A stretch of DNA of 64,000 nt, taken from the NCBI GenBank assembly GCA_050700835.1, contig JBOHDX010000064.1, forward strand, positions 28,703 through 92,702, in the 5' to 3' direction. A program made the position numbers and the translations under genes. The notes beneath the pieces are model-generated. The model was given only the letters and a program-made list of their open reading frames with translations, was not told where the DNA came from and did no database searches. How positions within the stretch are numbered: position 1 is the stretch's first letter; the number at the start of each line of letters is the position of its first letter. This document shows positions 10,101 through 15,703 of the stretch, one piece after another. Origin of the DNA: JBOHDX01 sp050700835. Its GTDB lineage: Bacteria; Actinomycetota; Actinomycetes; Propionibacteriales; Nocardioidaceae.

Positions 10101-11224
10101 CGTTGACGGAGCACCGCGTCGGCGCCACGGCCGGTGTGCGCACCGATGTCGAACTCGGGAAAGTGCACCTCCCCCAGGCCGAGGTCGACGCGGGGGTCCA
10201 TCACGAGCCGCTCCGCGACCGTGCGGGTGTGGGCCAGCAACCGCCGTGGCCCCCGGCCCGAGCCGTCGAGCCCGGCGTAGCGACAGATCTCCTCGGCGAC
10301 GTCGCCCATCTCCTTGCCGGTCTTGAGATAGCCCTCCGCGTTGCTGCGGTCGAGATGGCGCAGGTCGAGCGGCACCAGTCGGCGGACCGCGTCGAGCACG
10401 TCGACGACCGGCGCATCACCCCGGTCGGCGTAGCGCACCGCGTTGGTCAGCACCGTGCCGACCTGCTCCCGCCCGGCGAGCCCGGCCATCCGGGCCGCAT
10501 GCGGGCTGCTGCCCGGCCCCGACCCTGCCACCCGGTGCGAGACCAGCTCGACCACCAGGTCGGACCGGTCGACGACGTCACGCCAGCGCCGCAGCACCGC
10601 AGCGGCCACATCGTCTCGGCGGGCAGTCGCGGCCCGGCCGAGCTCGGAGTCGGGACCGAGCATCACCACCACGTCGCGCCCGGCGACGTGCTGGCCGATC
10701 AGGTCGAGGCTGGCGATCGGCGTGCCCCGCTCACCCCGCAGATGGGTCGCGGACACCAGCCGACACAGCGCCGCCCATCCGTCCCGCCCACTCGCCAGCA
10801 GCCGGACCCGCGACGGCACCTCGTCACGGCGTGCGCCTCCGCGGGCAGGGGTACGCCTGGTCACCGCGCCGTCGCCCCCGCCCTGCCCGGGATGTCCCTG
10901 CCCGGGATGCCCCTGCCCGCTATGTCCCTGCCCGCGATGTCCCTGCCCGGGACCGGAGAAGACGGGGAGGTCAGGGATGACCCCGGACGGCTCGACTGCC
11001 AGGTCGACGCCGAGGATCGGTCGGATGCCGGCCCGCAGACATGCCTTGGCGAACCGCACCGCGCCGTAGACACCGTCACGGTCGGTCAGCGCGAGCGTGT
11101 CCATCTCGTGCTCGACGGCGCGTTGGACCAGCACATGGGGGTGCGAGGCGCCATAGCGCAGGGAGTAGCCGGATGCGACGTGCAGGTGGACGAACGGGTC
11201 GGCACCGCCGGCACCGGTGATCAC
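7157..11224 (-). CDS. dnaE2: Error-prone DNA polymerase III alpha subunit DnaE2
   Basis: A 1355-residue C-family polymerase. It starts with a PHP domain (HLHVASGYSLRYG, LALTDRDGVYGAVRF), then the palm domain with the catalytic Asp motif PDIDIDVES at about residues 470-478, the fingers, a helix-hairpin-helix region (YGIRLSLADVKGIS) and a C-terminal OB domain (TLLVAGVKVATQTPPV). The length and the lack of a long C-terminal replisome-binding extension fit DnaE2 rather than replicative DnaE1. GTG 11224 has GGGGGGAG just upstream and starts 10 nt after the HEPN gene stop. The PHP region carries an inserted Gly-Gln-Gly-His repeat. Family role: SOS-induced translesion synthesis. The upstream LexA box supports this. 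Confidence 0.93.
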   Translation of the reverse strand: MITGAGGADPFVHLHVASGYSLRYGASHPHVLVQRAVEHEMDTLALTDRDGVYGAVRFAKACLRAGIRPILGVDLAVEPSGVIPDLPVFSGPGQGHRGQGHSGQGHPGQGHPGQGGGDGAVTRRTPARGGARRDEVPSRVRLLASGRDGWAALCRLVSATHLRGERGTPIASLDLIGQHVAGRDVVVMLGPDSELGRAATARRDDVAAAVLRRWRDVVDRSDLVVELVSHRVAGSGPGSSPHAARMAGLAGREQVGTVLTNAVRYADRGDAPVVDVLDAVRRLVPLDLRHLDRSNAEGYLKTGKEMGDVAEEICRYAGLDGSGRGPRRLLAHTRTVAERLVMDPRVDLGLGEVHFPEFDIGAHTGRGADAVLRQRCDAGLGRRYPDAVTETVRTRLDDELEIIGGLGFASYFLTVTDICDLIREMDVRVAARGSGAGCLVNYLLGISGVDPMRHGLLMERFLSPLRQALPDIDIDVESARRTDIYTAILTRYGGERCACVAMMDTYRVRHAIRDVGAALGMPLGEIDTIAKAFPHIRARDARNALRELPELAASGLGERRLSVLFDLVERLDGLPRHIAVHPCGVLLSDATLLDRTPVEASFAGFPMSQFDKDDVEDLGLLKLDVLGIRMQSSMAHAVEEVARVEDVAIDLDDQTQVPYDDPATFGLISRSRTLGCFQIESPGQRELIGKFGPETFDDIITDISLFRPGPVKSDMVTPFLSARQGWATQVYPHPDLEYTLRQTCGVVVFHEQVLEIIKTLTGCTLAQADEHRRALGDLEGKVDTKAWFFPAALSRGYPLPVVEDVWRILEAFASFGFCKAHAAAFALPTYQSAWLKTHHTAAFLAGVLTHDPGMYPKRLILDDARQFGIAVLGLDVNASDAVYRVERVAPHDEPPPRVMGQHPRVVDDGLPDARSYGIRLSLADVKGISDAEVTRVVAGRPYHSMTDFWHRARVSRPVVERLVVAGGFDSLYGIGSSVPVRRRGAVTRRDLLLQVLELDRWRRATERAQRKVSPRRHKDAGGAALEQARAGGVRRSAAAAGGAGGSGVGSDRGRDILALAAAQSQLPAPVEAEVPVQLTLDLGDAPGEGERSGLPEMTGAERVRAELDVLGLDVSRHVVDFYAPLLEALGTTPSAQLLSRRSRSTLLVAGVKVATQTPPVRSGRRVVFLTLDDGTGPVDATFFEDAQGPYAATVFHSWLLVVRGELRRTGPRGVSLRATGCWELSSLFDLWQRHGIEAVHEHLDKIPDGFAAGQQDGVDEQAVHGAAASRSSRPVMTGPADVGLPEGKTVGGDGDRYARDVEEQGASGGGMGRRRVLVHPSGFRQSPYADVRPPGEDVKSAPRKLWHSSPGSSGG
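10881..10955. repeat. 15-bp minisatellite inside dnaE2
   Basis: Five tandem 15-bp units of the type CCCTGCCCGGGATGT lie at 10881-10895, 10896-10910, 10911-10925, 10926-10940 and 10941-10955. On the coding (minus) strand they encode a repeated five-residue Gly-Gln-Gly-His-X peptide inside the PHP domain, between the second PHP motif and the next conserved block. The unit is a multiple of three, so copy-number change would keep the frame. Confidence 0.93.
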
Positions 11225-11234
11225 TGCTCCCCCC

Positions 11235-11819
11235 TCATCCTGCGCGCAGTGTGGAGGGGCTGAACCCGATGTCGAGCGGCCGCTGTCGCGACAGCCCGAG
11301 CACGTGCTCGACCACGTGGATGAACTGGTCCGCCGCCCGGATCAGGTCGTCAGCCTCCCGAGTCGTGACGGCCCGGGAGCGGCCGGCGTCGGCGGCGGAC
11401 CGCTTGGCGGCGCCGGCGGCGAAGAATGCGGCCCACTCCCCCAGCTCGGGCGCCACCCGGCTCAGCAGCACCCAGGCGTTGCGCTGGCCGCGGATGGCCC
11501 GCGGCTGGGCACGGACGGCGAGCACGGCCGCGGCCGCTCGCAACGCGGCGACGTGCGCACACGAGTAGCGACGGGTGTGCTCCACCGTCGCCCGGGCCTC
11601 GGCCAGGGCCTGGTCGGCCTGGTCGAGACAGCCGCACGCTGCAGCGTGGCTGCCACCCCAACGCGGTGCCTCGGCCGGCACCTCGACCGACGGACTGACC
11701 GGCGGATTGACCGGTGGTGTGACCGGCGCGACGGGTGTCTCGACCGACGGATTGACCGGTGGTGTGACCTGCGCGACGGGTGTCTCGACCGACGGACTGG
11801 TCGATGTCGGCGTGTCCAT
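11235..11819 (-). CDS. SAV_6107-family HEPN domain protein
   Basis: A 194-residue protein with a low-complexity N-terminus of about 50 residues (repeated SVETPVAPVTPPVNP) followed by an all-alpha HEPN-type domain: ARATVEHTRRYSCAHVAALRAAAAVL, then RNAWVLLSRVAPELGEWAAFFAAGA, SRAVTTREADDLIRAADQF and a closing helix. An Arg-X4-His motif (RYSCAH) is present; that pattern is the catalytic motif of HEPN ribonucleases, although here its role is untested. ATG 11819 follows GAGGGGG. The gene lies 10 nt downstream of the DUF6504 gene and 10 nt upstream of dnaE2, so the three almost certainly form one operon. The same trio is, from memory, recurrent in streptomycetes and relatives. Confidence 0.85.
   Translation of the reverse strand: MDTPTSTSPSVETPVAQVTPPVNPSVETPVAPVTPPVNPPVSPSVEVPAEAPRWGGSHAAACGCLDQADQALAEARATVEHTRRYSCAHVAALRAAAAVLAVRAQPRAIRGQRNAWVLLSRVAPELGEWAAFFAAGAAKRSAADAGRSRAVTTREADDLIRAADQFIHVVEHVLGLSRQRPLDIGFSPSTLRAG
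11682..11817. repeat. 45-bp in-frame repeat in the HEPN gene
   Basis: One full 45-bp unit lies at 11739-11783. A related 57-bp unit with a 12-bp internal duplication lies at 11682-11738, and a partial unit begins at 11784. On the coding strand they give a Pro/Val/Thr-rich repeat of about 15 residues in the disordered N-terminal arm. All differences in length are multiples of three. Confidence 0.88.
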
Positions 11820-11829
11820 GGTGACCCCC

Positions 11830-12216
11830 TCAGTCCAGGCACCGGATGAGTCGCCACTCCCCGGTGGACCAGTCGAAGCTCAGGTCGAAGACCCCGGGGC
11901 TGCCGCCCCTCCCGCGTGCGGCGTCCACCCGCCAGACCTCGCGCTCGGCGAGCAGCGACGCCACCGAGACCGGCCCGGCATCTCTCCCTCCGGCATCTCT
12001 CCCTCCGGCATCTCTCCCTCGGGCACCGATGAGTGCCGTCTCCGCTCCCAACAAAGCCTCGACGTCGCGGCTCTCCCACCAGGGACCGGTCTCCACCCAG
12101 TGCGCGACCACGGCGCCGACCCGCCACAGTCGATCGCGCCAGACGAACTGCTCGGGCGCCTCCACCCCCTGCACCAGCCCCCGTCGTACGTGCACCAGGT
12201 CGTCGTAACGACGCAT
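11830..12216 (-). CDS. DUF6504 family protein
   Basis: A 128-residue protein that opens MRRYDDLVHVRRG and has the family pattern PEQFVWRDRLWRVGAVVAHWVETGPWW and, at the end, GVFDLSFDWSTGEWRLIRCLD. ATG 12216 has GGGAGGTGA about 6 nt upstream; the longer open frame upstream is not needed. A short GRDAG repeat interrupts the middle. It is the first gene of the leftward DUF6504-HEPN-dnaE2 operon. Function is unknown; the constant association with dnaE2 and dinB (recalled from other actinobacteria) suggests an accessory factor of translesion synthesis, possibly replacing ImuA or ImuB, which are absent here. Confidence 0.82.
   Translation of the reverse strand: MRRYDDLVHVRRGLVQGVEAPEQFVWRDRLWRVGAVVAHWVETGPWWESRDVEALLGAETALIGARGRDAGGRDAGGRDAGPVSVASLLAEREVWRVDAARGRGGSPGVFDLSFDWSTGEWRLIRCLD
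11977..12021. repeat. 15-bp minisatellite inside the DUF6504 gene
   Basis: Three tandem copies of GGCATCTCTCCCTCC (last one ending G) lie at 11977-11991, 11992-12006 and 12007-12021. On the coding strand they encode a repeated Gly-Arg-Asp-Ala-Gly type segment in a loop between conserved blocks. The unit length equals that of the unrelated array in dnaE2. Confidence 0.92.
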
Positions 12217-12460
12217 CTGCGCGTCACCTCCCACTTCGCAGCCGTCCGTCGCCGGGCGGGCCCGACTGGCCCGGCCTTGCTGCGCTCGGGGAAGGAGCGC
12301 GAGGTCGGGGCGAAACGGACCGCCGAGCCGGGCGGGGAGCTTCCCCACACCCCGCCGTGGCTCGGCGGCCGCCCCGGCGACGTGAGGGTCGAGGTCACGT
12401 CACCGGGACGGAGATCCGCCCCCTCGACACGGTGCCGCGAACACCGCTTCGAGCTGTTGG

Positions 12461-12476
12461 TCGAACATTTGTTCGA
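12461..12476. promoter_or_regulatory. LexA binding site (SOS box)
   Basis: TCGAACATTTGTTCGA is a perfect 16-bp palindrome matching the actinobacterial/Gram-positive LexA consensus (CGAAC N4 GTTCG). It lies 245 nt upstream of the DUF6504-HEPN-dnaE2 operon and 281 nt upstream of the divergent DinB-like gene, which has its own unrelated promoter. Damage control of the mutagenesis operon is the natural reading. Confidence 0.93.
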
Positions 12477-12586
12477 ACACCAGAACAGTAAACCTCGCCG
12501 CCGACAAACCGTCAATGGGCCGAGCTGAAACCCGTCGAGCACCCGCTGAACCAGTCCAACCGACGGGCAACGACCCGCCGCCGGCC

Positions 12587-12643
12587 CGAGATCACACTTC
12601 GAGGCGGATCCGCCGCACCACCGTCGCTTCGAACTGTGATCTC
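12587..12643. repeat. Dispersed inverted repeat, family A copy 1
   Basis: The arms GAGATCACACTTCGA (12588-12602) and TCGAACTGTGATCTC (12629-12643) are complementary with one mismatch; inside sits the palindrome GGCGGATCCGCC (12603-12614). The same element in the opposite orientation is at 15607 and a variant is at 19413. Confidence 0.92.
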
Positions 12644-12742
12644 ACCGGGAGCACGGGCGCCCGAGAGGTAGGACCGGCGCCACGGTGATGCCCCATCGAG
12701 CAGCGTCCCTGACCAACGCGCCACACGCGGCGGACCGCTCGC

Positions 12743-12748
12743 TAGGGT
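12743..12748 (+). promoter_or_regulatory. -10 element TAGGGT, leaderless start of 12757
   Basis: TAGGGT is followed by 8 nt and then the ATG of the DinB-like gene, with no ribosome-binding site, so transcription probably begins at or next to the start codon. The same arrangement recurs at several genes in this window. Confidence 0.65.
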
Positions 12749-12756
12749 CACGTCAC

Positions 12757-13275
12757 ATGAGTGAGCAGACACCGTCTACCACCCGCGTCGATCCGCCGTA
12801 CGTCGCCGACGAGCGCACCATGCTCGAGGCCTGGCTTGACTTCCATCGCGAGACGCTGCTGTGGAAGTGCGAGGGGCTCACCGACGAGCAGCTGACCATC
12901 CGGGCCGCCGAGCCGTCGTCCCTGACCCTGCTCGGCCTCGTCCGCCACATGGCCGAGGTCGAGCGCGGCTGGTTCACCGCGTTCCGGAACCGGCCGTACG
13001 ACGACTGGCTGTTCAGCACCAAGCAGGACCCGGACGCCGACTTCAACGACATCTCGGCCACCACCGTGGAGGCCGACAAGGACGTGTTCCGGCGTGAGTG
13101 CGAGGCGAGCCGGGCGAAGGCGGCGGGGCTCTCCCTCGACGACACCGAGACATCACGACGCGGGCACGAGATGAGCCTGCGCTGGATCTACGTCCACATG
13201 ATCGAGGAGTACGCCCGGCACAACGGCCACGCCGACCTGTTGCGCGAGCGCATCGACGGGGCCACCGGTGACTGA
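12757..13275 (+). CDS. DinB/DUF664 family protein (mycothiol-transferase type)
   Basis: A 172-residue four-helix protein with metal-ligand motifs typical of the DUF664 branch of the DinB superfamily: LGLVRHMAEVERGWF in the first half and HMIEEYARHNGHADLLRERIDG at the end, where the spaced His and Glu residues bind a divalent metal. Family members include mycothiol and bacillithiol S-transferases that detoxify electrophiles; the substrate here is unknown. It is unrelated to the polymerase also named DinB. The start at ATG 12757 is set by the leaderless promoter 8 nt upstream. Its 3' end overlaps the next gene by 8 nt. Confidence 0.87.
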   Translation: MSEQTPSTTRVDPPYVADERTMLEAWLDFHRETLLWKCEGLTDEQLTIRAAEPSSLTLLGLVRHMAEVERGWFTAFRNRPYDDWLFSTKQDPDADFNDISATTVEADKDVFRRECEASRAKAAGLSLDDTETSRRGHEMSLRWIYVHMIEEYARHNGHADLLRERIDGATGD

Positions 13276-13762
13276 CCCCAGTGACGCGGCGAGCGTGCAC
13301 CCGCAGGTGCGTAACGTCGCCGACGCGCTCGCCCGCGCCGGAGCCGTCGGCGAGCCACGAGTCCTGCCTGACTCCGCCCGCACCGCCGCGGAGGCCGCCG
13401 CCGCGCTCGGGACCGAGGTCGGCGCCATCGTCAACAGCCTGGTCTTCGACGCCGGCGGCGAGCCGGTACTGATCCTCACGTCCGGCGCACACCGGGTCGA
13501 CACGGCCAAGGTGGCCGCGGATCGCGGGTTGCCTGCACTGGCGCGCGCCACCCCCGACTTCGTCCGCACCCACACCGGGCAGGCGATCGGCGGCGTCTCG
13601 CCCCTCGGGCATCCTCAGCCCGTGCGCACGCTGGTCGACCGCTGGCTCGACCGGCACGAGGTGGTGTGGGCTGCGGCCGGACACCCACATGCCGTCTTCC
13701 CCACGACCTACTCCGAGCTGCTCGAGATCACCGACGGCACGCCGACCGACGTGGCAGGCTAA
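13268..13762 (+). CDS. YbaK/ProX-type aminoacyl-tRNA deacylase
   Basis: A 164-residue single-domain editing protein. It shows the family blocks GTEVGAIVNSLVFDAGGEPVLIL, SGAHRVDTAKVA with the lysine that is essential in YbaK-type deacylases, and a glycine-rich GGVSPLGHP loop. Such free-standing proteins hydrolyse misacylated tRNAs, typically Cys- or Ala-tRNAPro, in the cytoplasm. GTG 13268 overlaps the 3' end of the DinB-like gene, so the pair is translationally coupled. The exact tRNA specificity cannot be read from the sequence. Confidence 0.88.
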   Translation: MTDPSDAASVHPQVRNVADALARAGAVGEPRVLPDSARTAAEAAAALGTEVGAIVNSLVFDAGGEPVLILTSGAHRVDTAKVAADRGLPALARATPDFVRTHTGQAIGGVSPLGHPQPVRTLVDRWLDRHEVVWAAAGHPHAVFPTTYSELLEITDGTPTDVAG

Positions 13763-13768
13763 CGCTTT

Positions 13769-14842
13769 GTGACCGTTCTGCGACGCAGCGCAACAACTGG
13801 ACGCAGCCCAACAACCGTCGGGGGGCTGGGGACTGGCGGTGCCCTCGTGGCCGTCGCCGCCCTGGCCGTCGCCGCGCTCGTGGCCGTTGCCGCCCTGGCC
13901 GTCGGCGGTGTCGCAGCCAGCGCCGTGCAGCCGACTGCCCGACCCGGTGCGGCGACGCCAATGGTCGGCGGCTGCCATGTGTTCCCGGCCGAAAACTACT
14001 GGAACGCCGACATCTCCCGTCTGCCCGTCGCCCCGCGCAGCCGCCAGTGGATCCGGCACATGAGCCCTGCCACCCACCTGCATCCGGACTTCGGTCCCAG
14101 CTACGGTGCTCAGTCCGTTCCGTACGGGATCCCGATCACCGTCGTCGGGGCCCGCCACCCGCGAGTCCACGTGCGGTTCACCTACGCGGCTGAGAGTGAC
14201 CACCTTCGGTACCCGCTGGGACGCGACACCCGGATCGAGGGCGGGCGCGGGTCCAGCGGCGACCGTCACGCTGTGATCGTCGACAGCTCACGCTGCCGGG
14301 TGTACGAGACCTACGCCACCCGGGTCCGCGCGGGACGCTGGTCCGCGGGGTCAGGTGCGAGTTGGAGCATGGCCAGCGACCGACTGCGTCCTCACGGCTG
14401 GACGTCCGCCGACGCCGCTGGGCTACCCATCCTGCCGGGGCTCCTTCGCTTCCGCGAGGTCGAGGTGACCCACCGGGTGATGCACGCGATCCGCTTCACC
14501 ACCGACGTCACCGACCGACGCCACATCTGGCCGGCCAGGCACGACGCCGGCTCGGTGTCGAACCACGCGTACCCCCCGATGGGGGCGCGGTTCCGGCTGC
14601 GCGCAGGCTTCCCGATCGGCCGCTACCGGCCAGACACCCGGGTGGTGCTGCGGGCGATGAAGCGGTACGGCCTGGTGCTGGCCGACAACGGCTCGCCATG
14701 GTTCTTCCAAGGTGCCGCGGACCGGCGCTGGCCGATCCAGCTGCTCGACCAGCTCAAGACCATCCCCGCCCGCGCGTTCGTCGCGGTCGACACGCGGCGG
14801 CTGGAGATCTCGCCGAACAGTGCCGCGGTCCGGTCCCGCTGA
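13769..14842 (+). CDS. Secreted protein of unknown function
   Basis: A 357-residue exported protein with a basic start, a hydrophobic Ala/Val-rich segment (about 23-52) acting as signal or anchor, and a long conserved extracellular domain. I recognise this as a recurring actinobacterial secreted family but know no function. Conserved-looking blocks are CHVFPAENYWN, HAIRFTTDVT, IWPARHDAGS, PPMGARFRLRA and LVLADNGSPWFFQG; several His, Asp and Glu residues (ESDHLRYPL, GDRHAVIVD) suggest an enzyme or sugar-binding protein. GTG 13769 lies 6 nt after the YbaK-like gene stop, so it may be coupled to it. Confidence 0.75.
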   Translation: MTVLRRSATTGRSPTTVGGLGTGGALVAVAALAVAALVAVAALAVGGVAASAVQPTARPGAATPMVGGCHVFPAENYWNADISRLPVAPRSRQWIRHMSPATHLHPDFGPSYGAQSVPYGIPITVVGARHPRVHVRFTYAAESDHLRYPLGRDTRIEGGRGSSGDRHAVIVDSSRCRVYETYATRVRAGRWSAGSGASWSMASDRLRPHGWTSADAAGLPILPGLLRFREVEVTHRVMHAIRFTTDVTDRRHIWPARHDAGSVSNHAYPPMGARFRLRAGFPIGRYRPDTRVVLRAMKRYGLVLADNGSPWFFQGAADRRWPIQLLDQLKTIPARAFVAVDTRRLEISPNSAAVRSR

Positions 14843-14978
14843 GTCGCTTGCCGGGCTCCGACCGCAGCCGCTCGGACTTTTTCGGCCCATGAGGCATCTA
14901 GGCGGGCTCCCCGAGTGTCCTTGGTGGTGTCAGCGCCACGTCCGGCTGACCACTGAAACCGAAACACGGGGAGTCACC

Positions 14979-15518
14979 ATGAACATCCGAGTACGACGCC
15001 TCCTGCGCGTCGCTGCCGTCGCGGTCGCCGCAGGCACCGCGGCAGGCACCATGGCCATGCCGGTCGCAAGCGCGGCTCCGGTGGCGGCCTCGTCCATGTC
15101 GAGCGTGGGCCGCTGCACCATCGCGCACCTCAGGATCCGGCTCGGGTCCGCTTCGGGCGCGGCCGGCACGGAGTACCGCAACATCCGCTTCACCAACACC
15201 GGAACCCGCACCTGCGCCCTCCTGGGCTACCCGGGCGTCTCGTTCCGGACCGCCGGCCACCAGGTGGGCTTCGCCGCCAGGCGGTCCGGCATGAGCTACC
15301 GCAGCATCATGATCAGCCCCGGCGGTCATGCCGTTGCCGCGTACGGCATCCCCAACCCGGGGAACTTCCCTCGGGCTCGGTGTCACGCCGCCCGCGCCAC
15401 GGCGGTGCGGATCTATGCACCGGGTGCGTATCGCAGCGTGAGGCTGCCGGACCGGGTCCGGCTCTGCACCACGAGGTTCGGCCGACCGGTCGTCGAGCCG
15501 GTGGCGCGCCGCTACTGA
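14979..15518 (+). CDS. Secreted DUF4232 protein
   Basis: A 179-residue exported protein with a signal peptide (cleavage near VASAAPVA) and one DUF4232 domain: CTIAHLRIRLGSASGAAGTEYRNIRFTN is echoed in the family by a Cys, the Gly-rich turn and NTG-T-CALLGYPGVSF; a second Cys pair (RCHAARATAV and LCTTRFG) suggests two disulphides. GGGGAG precedes ATG 14979; the longer open frame upstream is not needed. DUF4232 proteins are common small exported proteins of actinobacteria with unknown role. Confidence 0.85.
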   Translation: MNIRVRRLLRVAAVAVAAGTAAGTMAMPVASAAPVAASSMSSVGRCTIAHLRIRLGSASGAAGTEYRNIRFTNTGTRTCALLGYPGVSFRTAGHQVGFAARRSGMSYRSIMISPGGHAVAAYGIPNPGNFPRARCHAARATAVRIYAPGAYRSVRLPDRVRLCTTRFGRPVVEPVARRY

Positions 15519-15531
15519 CCCGTGCATCCCA

Positions 15532-15586
15532 GTGTCGTGACGGATGCACCTCCTGACCCGATTCTTCGGTGCATCCGTCACGACAC
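15532..15586. repeat. Long perfect hairpin (family D)
   Basis: The arms GTGTCGTGACGGATGCACC (15532-15550) and its exact complement (15568-15586) flank a 17-nt loop. It follows the DUF4232 gene by 14 nt and could end its transcript, but there is no U-run after it; it also resembles the other dispersed palindromes in build. Confidence 0.9.
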
Positions 15587-15606
15587 CGGTACGCGCGGGG
15601 CCCAGG

Positions 15607-15664
15607 CGAGATCACAGTTCGGAGCGGCGCCGGCGAAGCGGATCCGCCTCGAAGTGTGATCTCG
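15607..15664. repeat. Dispersed inverted repeat, family A copy 2
   Basis: The arms CGAGATCACAGTTCG (15607-15621) and CGAAGTGTGATCTCG (15650-15664) match copy 1 in reverse orientation, including the inner GCGGATCCGCCTCGAAG block. It lies between two convergent genes, 20 bp after the family D hairpin. Confidence 0.92.
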
Positions 15665-15703
15665 GCGGGTCGGGTGCCCGGTCCGGCAGGGTGCCCCCGT
15701 GAA

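Larger units (their letters stand above)
12217..12756. other. 540-bp intergenic region with SOS box and family A repeat
   Basis: This divergent region has no convincing gene. It holds a perfect LexA box (12461-12476), a degenerate second box (GCGAACACCGCTTCGA, 12437-12452), one copy of dispersed repeat family A (12587-12643) and the probable leaderless promoter of the rightward DinB-like gene. If the SOS promoter overlaps the perfect box, the mutagenesis operon would carry a leader of roughly 220-240 nt. That leader contains no open frame with ribosome-binding site and codon use that I would trust. Confidence 0.75.

Noticed and set aside
12217..12460. Possible small gene in the long leader of the mutagenesis operon
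   Set aside because: Open minus-strand frames here have no ribosome-binding site, run on into the DUF6504 gene in another frame and show no recognisable motif.
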